From Chlorella sorokiniana (Eukaryota; Chlorophyta; Trebouxiophyceae; Chlorellales; Chlorellaceae), in assembly GCA_025917655.1 (NCBI GenBank), contig CP084614.1, positions 310,001-374,000 on the forward strand: a DNA stretch of 64,000 bases, read 5' to 3'. Made by a program: the position numbers and the translations under genes. Positions 33,591-47,100 of the stretch are shown here, piece after piece. Below the pieces are notes generated by a model, which worked only from the letters and a program-made list of their open reading frames with translations, had not been told where the DNA came from and did not search any database. Each line of letters starts with the position of its first letter. Position 1 is the first letter of the stretch.

Positions 33591-35056
33591 ATGACCGCTT
33601 GCGTGGTGCCGTTCAGTGCAGGACACCAGCGGGTCTGCAGACATTCAATACGATGCACGTTGCCGATCACGGCCCCCAGGTGCCGCAGGCCCACACTGCC
33701 CGCCCCGCCGCCAACGGCGGCAAAGGCAGGCCTCTGTTCGAGCTGGCAGGCCCAGCCATGCATCTTTTTACCCTGCCCTTTGTTCTTTGCTGAAGGACAT
33801 GCTCGGAGGCGGCTGCGCAAGCGCGCTCCGCACTGCGCCGGCTGCGTGACGCCGCGTCCGAGGGCGACGCGGCGTTGCTGGGGGCGCGTCGCCGCGCCGC
33901 CTCACCGTGCGCCTGCCGCTGCCGTCGCCGGAGGCTGGGGACGATGCGGTGCGGGCGTACAGCCAGGCGGACTGGCCTGGCGGCATCCTGCAGCGCTTCC
34001 GCCGCTTGCGGCCGCTCATTGAAGCCGGCTTCCTGGACGGTTACAGCCCAGAGGTGCTTCTCTTGGTTGTTGGTTGGGAGGGGCTGCACGGCTTGAGGGG
34101 AAGCACGCAGTGCAGCACCCAGCATGGCCGCACGCTCCCGCTGTGCATGCATCGCAACCGAGCTAAGCTGCACGGCTGGGTTGCGCCAAAAAGGCGCTCC
34201 CCTGTTCCGCTGCACGCAGTTTGTCGGGATGCTGGAGTCCCCGGCTGACGGCATCGGAGTGTGGCGAGCGGCGGGCGGCTCCCTCACCGTCGTCTGCCAG
34301 GCAAGCCGCTGCTGCTCCCCACGGCAGCGTGGGAGTGTCTGCGCTCCGGCCGCGCCTGCTGGCGCTGCACCTGCCTGCAGCGAACGCCGGACGATGGCAG
34401 GTGCTGCCGCTCCCACACACGCCGTCGTCCGCTCTCCTTCCTTCCCCGCTCGGGCTCTGCAGGTGGGCAACCTCAACTTTGCGCCCTTTGCCCGCCTGTG
34501 CGCGGGCGAGTTTGGGGCGGCTGTGCTGGAGCCACAGCACACGATTGTGGCGGTGAACCCAACCTGGACTAGCTCCGCGACATTGGGCAGGTGGGAGGGC
34601 ACCCACCGCATTGCACCGCATGGTGTACTGCCTGCCTGCCTGCGGGCTGCTGCCGACCGCCGCAACACATACTTCTGTTGTGGGGGGGGCTTGCTTCCCT
34701 CTGAGGCTGCATTACCGGGTCCGCCGCACGCCCCCGCAGCTGTGGGACAGGAAGCTGAGGGCGGCGGCAGCGGCACTCATCGACGACCCCAGCGCCTGGC
34801 TGCCGCTGTACCACCTGGGAGACGTGCGTACCGCCCGTGGAGGCACCGGCTTCCTGTACCGCTCCTGGCCCCACGGCTGGCAGCTGCACTCCACCTGCGG
34901 CCAGGGAGACGAGGAGGCGGCGGCGCTGGACGGCCCGCCGCTGCTGGTCACCCCGCACGGCCCAGCCGCGAGCAGGTAGCAGAGGCGCTGGATGCGGCGC
35001 TCGCGGAGCAGCGGGCGGCGGAGAGGGAGCGGCAGCCGCGGCGGTGGCGGTGGTAG
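33591..35056 (+). CDS. DUF1995-like protein, probably chloroplast-targeted
   Basis: The proposed first exon MTACVVPFSAGHQRVCRHSI is rich in Arg/Ser/Pro without acids, like a transit peptide. The main part reads ARSALRRLRDAASEGDAALL, RLTVRLPLPSPEAGDDAVRA, ADWPGGILQRFRRLRPLIEA (about 33900-34052), FVGMLESPADGIGVWRAA (34210-34300), VGNLNFAPFARLCAGEF with IVAVNPTWTSSA (34463-34580), then LWDRKLRAAAAALIDDPSAW, LYHLGD and GGTGFLYRSWPHGWQL (34741-34890). The NP-W...DIGQLW order and the C-terminal FLYRSWP-W recall DUF1995 proteins of algae and plants, whose role is not settled. One-base slips are implied near 33880, at about 34578 (before DIGQ) and at about 34965. The last restores SREQVAEALDAALAEQRAAE and the stop at 35054-35056; otherwise the stop is at 34979. 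Confidence 0.6.
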
Positions 35057-35258
35057 CCCTGTGCAGTGCACGGCGCCAGCGGGCGCTGCTCCTCTGCAGA
35101 GCTGCTCAACCACAGCTACCAGTGTCGTACCGCGGCCCCTTGATGCCTCACTTGCACCCTGCAGCCACCCTTCGCCCTCGCCTGACGCCGTCCTCGCTCA
35201 TCCACTGCTCTTATCTATCTTCACAACATCGTGCGTTTCATGGTATATGAGGTGTCGG

Positions 35259-35263
35259 TGTAA
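35259..35263 (+). terminator. Putative poly(A) signal TGTAA
   Basis: About 200 bases after the DUF1995-like stop, within the short gap before the convergent kinesin gene. Confidence 0.35.
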
Positions 35264-35511
35264 GGACTACGCATTCAGCAGTGCAGCTTCAAGTCTGGTT
35301 GGTACCATCATTGCACGCCTCCACACTCTCAAGGGAGCTTGACTGCTTTCACAGGCGTGCAGCCACACCACAAACCAGCAGGCTGCCGATGCTGGGGCCT
35401 GGCTCGTCAGAACAGGTGCAGCGGGGTAACGGGTGAGAAGGTGGGAACAACGTCGGCTGCAAGAAAATCCGCAGTACTGCCAGCCAGCTGGCGCCTTGCA
35501 CCCGTGTGCTG

Positions 35512-38500
35512 TCAGTGCGCGTTGGTGTCCCGCAGCGCGCCCGCGCCTTGCTGCCGCTCTGAGGCGTGACAGCCAGCTTGGCCCTGCCGGCGGCGCCCGC
35601 CAGCGGGGACGGGCCCGGCGTGGCGCGCTTGGCGCCCCCGGGTGCCCTCGCCCGCCTTTCGAACCGGCCCAAGCTCCACCGTTGACAACGAGAGAGTTGG
35701 AGGCAGACGGGTGAGGATGCTTCTGTGAGCTCAAGCCAGCCGGCGGCCAGGATGGCAGGTGCCATGCTGTGGCGCCGACAGCACCCTGTCCGCCCCCAGA
35801 CCCTACGCAAGCACACCTGGGCTGCCCGAGAGGCAAAGTTGAGCGAGCAGAGGGACTCCTGGGCAGATGCAGCCTGCATCGAACAATCGAGAAAAGCAGC
35901 GCACCCCGGTGGAGGGACTTGCACAGCAGCGGCGTGCGTCGCCGCTGGACGCAGGCAGGCCGCCGCCGACCGTGCTGGAGGGCTCCGCCGGCGCGCTGCC
36001 CCCAGCCACCCTGCTCAGCACCCACCTCTGGCGAGATGCAGCAGACCAGCAGCACCTTGCTGCTGCCGCACAGGCTGTCCTGCAGCACCTGCGCCAGGGT
36101 TCGGGGGGGCGGGGGGCAACCGCCCTCAGCACACCAGCTCATCACATTTGCAGGACTTGCAGTCGACCAGCAGAGGCCTGGCGTCCTTGGGACCCCCCCC
36201 CACCCCCATGGACCGTCCCGCTGTGCCGTCCCGCCCACCTGCGTCAGCTTGGAGTTGCGGTACGGCACGTGCCCGCCCCTGGCCTGCAGCGCCGCAATCA
36301 CATCCCCCAGCGCCGACAGCGAGCGGTTGATGGCCTGGGCCTCCTTCAGCTGCTGCCCGGACACCTCGCTCTTGGCGATGCGCTCTGAGCCTGCAGGGGG
36401 GGGGGGGGGGGTATAAGGGCGGGCTGAGAGGGCAGAGGGGGCTGGGCTGGGCGGGAGGAAGGGATGGAGGGAGGGCGGAGGGGATGTGAGGAAAGGGAGG
36501 TGGGCGCGCTTTGGGAGGGAAAGACGCAATGGCGTGGGAGGCGACTGGGGCGGCCCGGGAAGGCAGGGCAGGCCGGTAAGCAGGGGAGGGATGGAGGAAC
36601 GGGAGGGGCGAGAGGGCGTGTGGGTGAAAGTGGTGGGAGGGGAGGGTGCTGTGGAGGCAGGGCAAAGGCGCCAGGGCGCTTGCCGCCGCCCGCAGACTCC
36701 CGTGCAAGCCCCCTCCACCCCCACCCGCCGCCCCCACCTTACCACACACACACATACACACACACACACACACACCTGCCAGGTCGACAAGATGCAGCAC
36801 CGAGGTGCGGCCCTGCGCATCCGCCAGCCGCACCGACAGCAGGGCGTGGGAGCGGGAGGAGTGCGCGTTGAGCGAGGTGGCGGCGGTGGCGCGGTTGCCG
36901 CTGCCCTCTGCAGCAGTGGGCGGGACGTGGGTGGGGTGGATGAGTGTGGCGGGGGCGTGCATGTGTTCTTTCAAGGCGGGGTTGCAAGATGATGGGCAGT
37001 CGGGCAAACCCTGAACCCCTTTGCGGGGCAGTCAGCTTATGAGCAACATCGCCGGCTTCGGCAGCAGCGGCTTAAAGGAGGAGCCCAAGCAGCAGCAGCA
37101 AGCCGCCGCCCCACCTGTCAGCACGGAGAGGACGTCGCCCACGCTCGCCACCTGGCGCCAGCTCAGCCCGGCACCCGCTCCTGCCCCGCCGCCAGCTGCC
37201 CCGCCCCCATGGCCGACACGTCCAGCGACCGCTGCTGCTGCCCGGCGGCAGACGCGCGGGTGGGGCTCGCAAATGCGGAGGTGGCGGGGGCGGCGGCGGC
37301 GCCTCTGGCGCCAGCAGGTCGCGCAGGCCCTCATTGTACACTTCCAGCATGCTGCAGCGGCAGGGGATGGGAAGCGCGCGGTTGCTCTGATTAGTTTGTC
37401 TGAAACAATGAAACAAAAAATGAAAGGGGGAATGGCTTTAACATCTGAGCCCAGCCGCTGCAAAGCGAAGGAGCTGAAGGAAGACCCCCAGAGCAGGGCA
37501 GCCTCTGCCCCGAGCTTGAGAGCCTGCCCAGCAGCATCCGCACCGCACCCGTAGAATGGCCCTCCTATCCCCCAGCCACACACAGCCAGCCACACACATC
37601 CTGGCGCACCTGACGCTGATGGTGCGGCGGTGGCCGTCGGCTGCCTCTGCGTCGGTGATGGCGAAGAGCGCCTGCAGAGCGCGCACCGCCAGCCCGGGCG
37701 CTTCGGGAGGGCCCATCATCGTGTGCGTCTTGCCGCTGCCCGTCTGGCCGTAGGCAAGGATGCAGGCGTTGTAGCCATCGGCGCAGGACCTGAAGCAGGG
37801 AGCGGGGCGGGAGGGTGGGCTGCGGCGGGCGGTGCTGACAGGCGCGCGGGGACCTGCCGCAGTTGACAGGAGGGAGTGGGCACACGCGTCAGGGCTTGCG
37901 AGGAAGAGCTGTGGGTGGGGAGAGAGGGAGCGAGGGCAGGCAGGCGAGGCAGGCTACGCAGGGTGGAACACGGGCTGTGGGACCAGGGGTGCAAGGCCAG
38001 GGTGCAGGCGGCGGCAGCCAGGGTTTGCGAGGGCCGCGGCATGCACCGGAGCGCGGCAAACTGTACCACGCCTGTCCCGCCCTCAGCAAATCAACGACCG
38101 CGCGACTCTGGCAAGCTGCGTGTGGCCGAGAGGAACGGGCGCGCTGCGTGCGCAGCGTGCACAGCGTGCGCGGCGCACCTGATCAGCGGCGACACCTCGT
38201 CAAACACTTCCTCCTGCGGCAGTGAGCGGCGGCGGAGCGGCGGCGGAGGTGAGGAGCGGCGGCGTGTCTCACGTGTGTGTGTGTGTGTGTGTGGTTTGGG
38301 GGCGGCGGCGGGGGACCACCCGCCCCCGAGGCATCAAGCAGGCGACGTGCGGCGGCTTCCAGCCAGCCGAGCCTGCGTCGTTGCTGGATAGCAATGCCGA
38401 CGCTGGCATTGGGAAGGCCCCTTGCCCCTCCACTTTGCTCCTGAACTCAAACAAGCAGCTTGCGCCCCCGGCCCCGCTCCCACCTGGCTCGCTCCTCCGC

Positions 38501-40536
38501 CAAACACCGAGTCGAACTCAAACTCCTGCTGCCGCCGCTCCGAGGCGTGGACGCAGATGGAGCCCGGGTAGGGGAACGTCACAGCACAGGCGTCAGGGGC
38601 GCCATCCGCGTCAGCTGCAGCGCACGAATCGCCGCCCGCGCTGCAAGTGGAGTGGGGATGGAAGCTGCTGGGGCTGCGCACCAAGCGCATGTTGTGTTGT
38701 GCGCAGGCCATGGCAGCGCGCCAGCTCTCAGCGCAAGCCAGGAACGACATTGGCGGAGGTAGGTGCAGGCTGGCACCGTGCGACCCGCCCCATGTTCTGC
38801 CGCACAGCCCAGCACAGCGCAGGCAGCCGGGAGCCGGGCCCAGCAGCGCCGCCGCCGCAGCGCCGCCCCGCCCACCTCAGCGCGGGCGCACGCGGCAGCA
38901 CACCCGGATGTTGCCGCGCAGCACCTGCAGCTGCTCGTGCACCCTGCGCCGCTCCAGCCGCTCCTGCAGGGCGGGTTCGGTGAGAGGGTGGGGCGGCGGC
39001 GGGATGGGGGCGCAGCGCCCGCCACCCACCGACGTGACACAGGCACGGAACACCGCATAGCAGAGAGCGGGCAGCAGCCTCGGCACTGCAGCATTCTGTT
39101 CTGAACGTGAGGGGCGGCAGCAGTGAGATGCCAACAGCTGTGCCAGCTGGCGCCACCCCAGCACCTGCAGGAAGCGACGCTGGAAGTCCTCCGCCGCCAC
39201 CTGGGCGCGCTCCAGCCGCAACCGAGTCTCATTCAACTCCTGCGCAGGCGACGGCGGGGAGGAGGGGGAGGCGAATGTGGGTGCGAGCCAGAGGAGTGAG
39301 GCGGACCGAATGCGCCGGCAGAGAGGAGGGTGCCACGCCGGGAGCAGGCAGAAAGCGGAACGGTCGGACAGGAAGGATGGCTCGGAGGCAGCGCGCACAT
39401 GGGAGCGATGCCGGGCCCAGGCGAGAGGGTGGCAAAGGCGGGGTGGCGAGGCTGCAGCGCACCTGGGCCAGCGAGGCACGAGCAGCACGTAGCACCTCGG
39501 CCTCGGCGCCGGCGCCCGCAGCCTCCTCTGCCGCCGCCCCCAGCCGGCGCTGAAGCTCCTCGGCGTCGCCGCGGCTGGCCTGCAGCTGCCGCTGCAGCTC
39601 GGCGGCGGCCGCCTGCGCGGCTCCCAGCTGCTGCCGCAGCGCAGCGGCGGCCGTCGCTGCGCTCGCAGCGGTGGCCTCTGCGGCGGCACGCGCTGCCCCC
39701 GCATCGCTCGCCTCCAGCCGCAGAGCTGCCAGCTGCTCAGCGGCTGCCGCAAGCGCGGAGCGGTCAGCAGCGGCGGCTGCCGCCGCCGCCGCCTGCTTCC
39801 CATCGGCGGCTGCCGCGGCTGCGGCGGCCTGCGCGGCGGCGGCTGCGGCAGCGGCCTGCTGCGCAGCGGCCAGCGCTTGCCGGGCCGACTCCAGCTCCAG
39901 CTGCAGGCTGGCTTCCGCCTCCTCCAGCCGCTGCTTGTCTGCCTTGAGCGACTGCAGCTTGCGGATGGTGATGAGGAGCGCCTTGGCCGTCGCCTCCTTC
40001 GTCACCTGGCTCAGCTGGGCCTGCTGCGCCTCGCCGTCACCCACCCTGCACACGAGGCAGCGGGACGCGCGGGTGGGTGCGGTCACGGCTGTCAGCCTGC
40101 ATGCTGGTGAAGGACGGTTGTGGGCATGGCAGCAAAAACGGAGAAGTTCGGTGCTCACACGTAGGCGATGCCTGCGTCCAGCCCCTGCTGCGCCTTCTTC
40201 AGCAGCACGCCGAAACGGTCGAGCAGGCCACCCTCCTCGCCAGGGCCGCCGCCCCCAGCCTCCGAGGCATACAGCTTTTCCTCCAGCTCAGCGATGCGGG
40301 CCACCAGGCGGGGCACCTGCAGGGAAAAGAGCCGACGGAAGTGGAGGGGGTGGCGTGGGTGGGGAGTGGGGGGCAAGCCGGTCGCTCTGCGTGACAGGGG
40401 CCAACAGGCGGCGGCAGGTGGGGCGGCGCGTCACCAGCAGCTCCTCGTCGGCCGCCAGCATCCTGTCGGTGGACGCCGGGACAGCGCTACGAGGGACCGA
40501 GGACAACAAGTCGCTCAGGCGCTGCTGCTGTGCCAT
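35512..40536 (-). CDS. Kinesin-14 (C-terminal motor kinesin)
   Basis: Starts [21 protein letters not shown] coiled-coil stalk follows: [20 protein letters not shown] (about 40220-40315), then a long Ala/Gln/Glu helix with [20 protein letters not shown] (39470-40045), and [20 protein letters not shown] (39165-39240). The neck-motor junction is [17 protein letters not shown] (38875-38965), the arrangement of minus-end kinesin-14s. The motor has the P-loop [13 protein letters not shown] (about 37700-37770), switch [14 protein letters not shown] (about 36840-36880), switch [10 protein letters not shown] (about 36780-36800), [20 protein letters not shown] (36240-36330), [20 protein letters not shown] (36022-36090) and [13 protein letters not shown] (35815-35860). 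A short basic tail follows. Restoring bases at G/C runs gives ALRDTNAH and a stop at 35512; the uncorrected frame would continue to 35349 or 35267. No calponin-homology or MyTH4/FERM domain is seen. Expected roles are spindle or minus-end transport. Confidence 0.88.
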
Positions 40537-41159
40537 TGGAGCAATTTTGAGTGGGCACGGTTGGACAGGTCGACCAAACGCAAGTGTGTCATGCGTAATC
40601 GCGATGTCGAAGCTATTCTAGCGCAGACAGAGGCTCTGTCGACGGCAAAAGGTATCGACAGACCCTTGGTGGCACTGCGGTGTGCACGTCGCGCTGACCG
40701 TGCCGCGCATGCCACATTCTGAGCTTTGGTGGGCCGCTGCAACGCTGCTGCCATCCTTGTTGCCCTGCTCCTATCTGTGTTACTGGTGAAGGGCATTTCT
40801 GGGTTACTGGGGCTTGTACCCCCGTTGCGGCCATCTGCCGCTCCGTTGCACTGAGCCTGAAGGGGTGCGGGCGCACCATGAATAATAAGAAGCGTTGAAG
40901 ACTACATTGCGCAAACTCGCCGCCTCTGAAAGCGCAGTGGGCTGCTGCCGGCTTTCCCCTCTCTGCCAACTCCCGCCGCAAGCTCTCCCAGGCATCTAGG
41001 TGGGCCTCGTACAGTTGTCGAATATTGTTGAATTCTGCTTGTCGGCCCCGCGGGGCCACCACTACCACAACGGTTCAAACCGCTTCCCTGACAGTGCAGG
41101 CTGAGCAAGCAGCTGAGTCTGGCACCCTCACCGGCGCAGGCAATTGTTGTTGAGCCACG
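40537..41159. promoter_or_regulatory. Divergent promoter region
   Basis: 623 bases separate the starts of the kinesin gene (minus) and the GT49 gene (plus). Part of it is moderately AT-rich (about 40540-40900). No TATA box is obvious. Confidence 0.4.
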
Positions 41160-44100
41160 ATGGCGCCTCGATCGATGGGCGAGGGACTTGGAGGCGCCCT
41201 TGCCCCCAGCACCAGCGCGGGTCCTGGCCTCCACCGCCGCTCCGACCTGCAGCGCGCGGGCAGCGGCAGTGAGCAGCGCCGGCGGCACCAGCCCGGCTCC
41301 CCCTCTGCGCGAGGCGGCGGCAGGATGACGAGGGCACGCGGGGTGCTGGCGGACTCGCGCTGGCAGCTGCTGGGGTTGTTGGTCGCTGGTCTGCTGGTGG
41401 GTGCTGCAGGGAAGCTGACGTGCCAGCCATGCCAGTTGAAAGGTTGCACTGGCCGGCCTCCTGCCGTCTGTCTCCCCCGCGCCTTGACACAGCCCCATGG
41501 TCGCTGCTTCTCGGCTGGGATGCAGCGCCACCAGCCGGGCGCGGGGTGTTTCTCGTGGCCCGCAGCCCTGCTGAGGGAATCTTTGTTGCTGCCATGGGTT
41601 GGCCTGTCACGCGACCGCAGGCTTTCCACCCCACGCGGCCCCTCCCTCCGCTCCACTCCCTTCCCTGCAGCTGCACTCGATGACCGCCAAGCACACGCAG
41701 CCCTGGCTGGCGGCGACGTCTTCCAGCCTGGGGGCGGCGTGGCCATACGCGGCCTGCCCCTTGCCAACGGCGAGGGCGGCGCCGCTGGCGAGGCCTCCTC
41801 GCGATCGCGAGCGCTGGTCGAACAGCACGAGCCGGGCAGCGGCGGCGGCAGCAGCGGCGGCACGCTCGCCGCCCTCACCGCCGCCGCGGCCGGCTTGGTG
41901 GCGACGCGGCGCGGGCGCCGCCGCCCGCCCCCATCCCAAAGGCCTGGCTGGAGGTGGGCCCTGCTGCGGCTGCGCCCGGTGTGCTGTGCTTGGGTGCACT
42001 GCTGGCACCTGTGCTGACGTGTGTGGCCTGGGCAGGATGCAAGGCAGCCTATGCTTCTGAGCCGCTGAAAGAGCGTGCAGGGGGCGACTTGTGCTGTGCC
42101 CGCTATCACCGCTTGCATGGCATGCCCGCTGTGCGGCTTGCAGGGCGGCACGCTCGGCCAGTGGCCCAAACCGTACCGCAACAAGACACGACAGGTGGGG
42201 CTGGTGACACGGGCAGTACCATCAGGGGACCCCGCTGGCGCGGCTCCCGTCTCCGCCGCTGCAGCCGCTTACTGCCTGCACGCAGCTGTTTGGCGGTACC
42301 GCTTGTGCAGGTGGTGCCCAACTCTGTGTACCAGTGGCGCTGCACGCCCGACGCCGCCAACTTCACGCTGGCTGCCGCCACCCACAACCCCCTCCTCCAG
42401 TCCAGTGAGTGCAGCTCAGCTCTCTGGCCGCTGGGAGCCTGGGTTGTTTGGGGAGCAGACAGCGATTCCGCCTGTGAAGCCCTTGTTCACACGCGCACCA
42501 CCTCCCAGCCGGGCCCCCACCTCCGCGCTCGGGCGCCTCGTCCCATCGCTGTCCTCGCCCCAAGTGTGGGCTTTCACCCACCCCTCGTGCCGCCACTGTC
42601 TGACGCTGCGCCGCCTCGCCGTGCCGCAGCCGAGTGGCGGCAGAAGTACGGCGATGAGGTGTCGATGTACAAGTGGTGCCGAGAGGGCCTCCCCGAGGAG
42701 GTGCCGCAGCTGCAGCCGGTGCGCCGCATCTGTTACCCCACCCCCTGGCCGCTGGCGGCCGGCGGCGGTCCTGGCCCCATGCCGCCCTCCGCCGCCTTGC
42801 GCAGCTCCTTCACCTCGGCAGCTGCGCCAATCACTATGGGTTACACGCAGCACTGTGACAGGCGGTAACAGGCGGCCTGTCTCGCCCCCTGCCTTCAATA
42901 CTCCACTCTCGCTTGTGCTTGCTTGTTTCCTGCTGCAGCGCCCGGCTGGTTTGCCTCCCTTTGCCTGCCACCTTCCCCACCAAACCACACCCACATGCAC
43001 GCTCACCGCAGCCCTTCGACCCTCGCCCCCACCCCTCCTGCCAGGTGCTCAAGCTGCAGAGCGCCAAGCCGCGGCCCGAGCGCGGCCTCACGGTGGTGAC
43101 TCAGCTCAGCCTGGAGCGCTTCCAGATGCTGGACAACCAGTGCTCCACCTGGCCGCTGCAGGTGCCTGGGGCATGGGTGTGCCTAACAAGGGGGGCTTGA
43201 TCGCTGCAGGTGCCCGGGGTATGGGTGTGCCAAAAAGAAGGGGGCTCAACAAGAGGGGGAGCAAGGGGTGGGCATTTGCACGCGCGTTTGCATGTGGGGT
43301 GCCTGGGAGTGGGTGCAGTGGAGAGCATGGTTGACGCGTGCGGAGTCGGCAGGGGTGTGTTGGGCGAGCGGCGGATGCGGCGAGCTGCCCCGGAACAAGG
43401 GCGGTGCTTTGCAGCTCGCTCGATTGACGCCGCCTCTGCCCCGCCGCCTCGCCCCGCTCGCAGATTTCCGCCGTGCTCTACATCCCGCTGCTCAAGGGCC
43501 GCATCTTCTCCGCGGAGGAGCCGAGCTGGAACAAGAAGAGCCTGGATGTGGGCATCGCGGAGGTGCGCCGCTGCTGAGCTGGCGGTGCTGCCGCTGAGCT
43601 GGACGCGTTGGGCATGGCTCTGCCGCTGAGCAGCCTGCGCCTTGTATCCTTCTCCGACCAAGAACAGGCTCTGTGCGCGCCACACGCCTGCATGTGCACA
43701 CGCATCGCGCTGCTCCGCACATCACTGCTCATCGTACCGCACCGCACCGCCCCCTCGCATCCGCAGGCGCTCCAAGTTTTTCGAGGCGGTGGAGGCCTCC
43801 CCCTCCTCCTGCATCCTGGATCTGGAGGTGGTGGTGGAAGAGCGCTGCGACCGCTACTCGGCCATGCTCTACCCCGCCAACGCCGCCCGCAACCGCGCAC
43901 TCGTCAACGCCGCCACGGGTGGGTGGATTTGGGGGAAGGAGGGGGAGGGGCCTGCTGGGTGGCTTGCGCGCGTGGGGAGGGGTGGTGTGCGGGTGCCGGT
44001 TGACGTCAAGGACGACAGGTGCGGCGTGGGTGGATCTGGGGATCAGCGGCCCTCGTATGCGCATGCGCCCTCTCGCCCGAATGTCAACCCCTGGAACGCG

Positions 44101-47100
44101 CACCCTCGCAAGCTCCAAGCTTTCAGTCTGAACACGCCCATCCCTGCTCGCAAATTCCCCGAGGCTTTGCTGCGGCCTCATGGCCGGCGCATGAATCACG
44201 TGCAACTGTTGTCCTCCCCCTTGCCACCCCGTGCGCAGACGCGGTGCTGCTGGTGGACGTCGACTTTGCTGTCTCCCGCTCCCTGGCCGACCTGGTGCAG
44301 GGGCAGGCCAGCTACCAGCGCCTGCTGGGCATGCTGCACAGCAGGTGGGCGCCCCAGGGGGTGGGTGGTGGGGCAGGGGAGTTGGGGCTGGGGGAGGGTT
44401 GTGGGGCAGGGCAGCGGCAGGGACAGCGTGGAGGCGTGCAGCGCGAGGTGGCAGGGGCGCAGGGAGGCGACAGCGCCGAGCCTGACGCGCTGCTGCCGCT
44501 GCGTCCGCGCGCGGATCCCTGCTTGCCTGCCCGCCTGCCGTTGGGTGCCCCTCCCTTCCCCAGCCTCCGCCGCTGCCCCTCCCCAGCCTCCGCCGCTGCC
44601 CCCTCCCCGCCGCCCGCAGGAACGCGCTGGTGCTGCCGGCCTTTGAGACGCAGGATGACGGGGAGGCGGGGCGCCAGGTGGCGCTGGAGGCCGTGCGCCG
44701 CGGCAAGCCGTACGTCGTGCGCAAGTTCGAGTGAGGGCTGGGGCAGGGGGCATGAGCTGGTGCAGCCTGCGCCTGCGCCTGCCTGCCTGAGTGGAGCCCC
44801 TCCTTCCTTGCTCTCCGCAAGCCTCGGCGCCCTGCCGGCCCCGTGCTGCATGCCTGCGCGGTGTCGATGATAAAGCCCCTCTCACCCGTACCGCTGCTGT
44901 ACCGCAGGTGGAACGTGGTGTTTGGCTTCCACGTGCCGCAGTACCCGCAGGGCCACCAGGCCACCGACTACTGGCGCTGGATCAAGAGCCACGGCGCCTA
45001 CCCTGTGCAGTACCAGGTGCGGTACGGGTGTGTCAGCGAGGGTGGGTGCGAACATTTGTGCATGCTGCTGCCGCAGAGCAGCCTGGGGGAGAGGACCGCG
45101 GCGGGGCCGGGGGCGCGGTCTCGGTCAGGCGTGTCTTCCCCACTGCGTGGCTTTGCGGATGCATGGCAACTGCTTGGAACCCACTGAGCCTGTACCGCCC
45201 TTAGCTGTGTACTGCCTGTACCGCAGATCGGGTACGAGCCGTACATCCTGATGCACCGCGACTATGTGCCCTTCTATGACGAGCGTTTCCGGGGTTACTA
45301 CTGGTGGGAACCTGGCAGTACCTTTTAGTATCATCAATGCTCGCTGCACTACCAGATTTCTCAAGGGAACGAAAATCAAGCAGGGGTGCCAGGGAGGTGT
45401 GGGTTGCCCACGCGACAGCTCAGCATGCCCGCCCCTGCCCCCGCCCTCCTCGCCCCATCCCGCCGCCCCGCTCCCCTTCCGCTCCCCTCCGCAGGAACAA
45501 GGTGCAGCACCTGATGCACATCAGCCTGCAGAACGGGTTCAGCTTCCTGGTGCACCCCACCGCCTTTGTGGTGCACGTGCCTCACAAGAAACCCTCCACC
45601 AAGTGGCTCACCCGCAAGATGGGGCAGGTGGGGGCCGCCGTACCGCCTGCATGCGCGTGTGTACTGCCGGCGTGGGTGGCGGCTTGCGCGTGCGGGGTCG
45701 GCGACAGGCTGGAGCGAGCAAAGCTCGGCGCCGCCCGCCAGGCTGATGCGCCGCCCTGCCTGGTGCTGGGCACGCCTCTGCTGAGTCTGCTCCGGTGGCC
45801 CTGCACACTCCTCCTGTCTGCTGTCCTGCTGTCCTTTGGCGGCGCAGGCAGCCAGCCACAGCCTGGCTGGCGTTTTTTCCAGCCTGTTTGTTTCCAGTGC
45901 TGGCGGGCAGCCACAACCATGCCGCCACGGCTGCCACCAAGTGCTCTTTTCTGCTGTCCTGCTGGCTGCCCACGCCGCCACGGCTGCCGCCGACTGCTCC
46001 CCGCGCCTCCGCCCCTCGCAGAAGGAGAAGAACCACCTGCTGTTCGACAACGCGCTGTTCCACATGCGGCAGATGGACTTTGTGCCGGTCACCTCCTGGC
46101 CCGACAAGTGCACCCCTGGGGCCGCCCCGTGCTGCCTGGAGAGGGAGAGGCGCGCGAGGTGGCGGCGATGAAGGCCGCCGCGGAGCGTGCGGCCGCCGAG
46201 GCCGCGGAGCTGGCCCTGCGGCAGAACGTGGGTGCTGCCGAGGCGGCGGCGGCCGCCGCCGCCAAGCGCGCCACCGAGGCCGCTGAGGCGGAGGCCTGGA
46301 TGCGGCAGAATGCCGAGCTGGCCAAGGCGGCGGGCAAGCAGCGGCAGGATGCCACGCTGCAGGCGGACGAGTCGTTCCGCCAGCACCAAGCGCAGCTGGC
46401 GGCGGCGGCGGCCGCCGCCGCCGCTGGCGAGGCGGCCAGCGCCGCCGGTGAGCAGAGCCAGGCTGTGGCGGCCGCCATGCAGGCTGCTCAGGCGGCGGCA
46501 GGTGCGGCGGAAGCTGCGGCGGCGGCAGCCCAGCAGCAGCAGGCGGCAGCCGCCGCCGCCGCCCAGCAACAGCAAGCGCAGGTGGCCGCCGCCGCTGCGC
46601 AGCAGCAAGCGGTTGCTGCTGCGGCCGGTCTGCAGCAGGCTGGCGAGCAAGGGCAGCAGGAGCAGGCGGCTGGCACAGCCAAGCGGCTGCGCAGGAGCCT
46701 CAGCAGGCAGCGGCTGCACAGGAGCAGCAGCAGGCAGCGGCTGCCGCTGCCCAGGCCGGCCAGCAGGCGGCCACCGCGCAGCAGGCACAGCCGGCGCAGC
46801 TGGTGCAGCCTGCCGCCGACGACCCGAAAACCGTGCCGGCGCACGTAGAGCAGGCTCTGCCAGCGGCCCAACAAGCGGCTGAGGGGCAGGGCGCCGCGGC
46901 CGCACAAGCGGCAGCCGCGGCCGGGCAAGCGGCGGCCGTAAGCGAGCTCGCCAGCCCGAGGGATGAGCAGGCGGTTGCAGCCGCTGCGGCGCGTGCGGCT
47001 GAAGCGGCGCGGCAGCAGCGGGAGGTGGCTGAGGGGGCCGGGGTGGAGGCGGCGGAGGAGGAGGCGGCGGCGATGGACGGCGGCGACGCGGATGACGAGG

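Noticed and set aside
33667-34776. 369-codon minus-strand frame
   Set aside because: Antisense to the DUF1995-like gene, which has conserved motifs on the plus strand.
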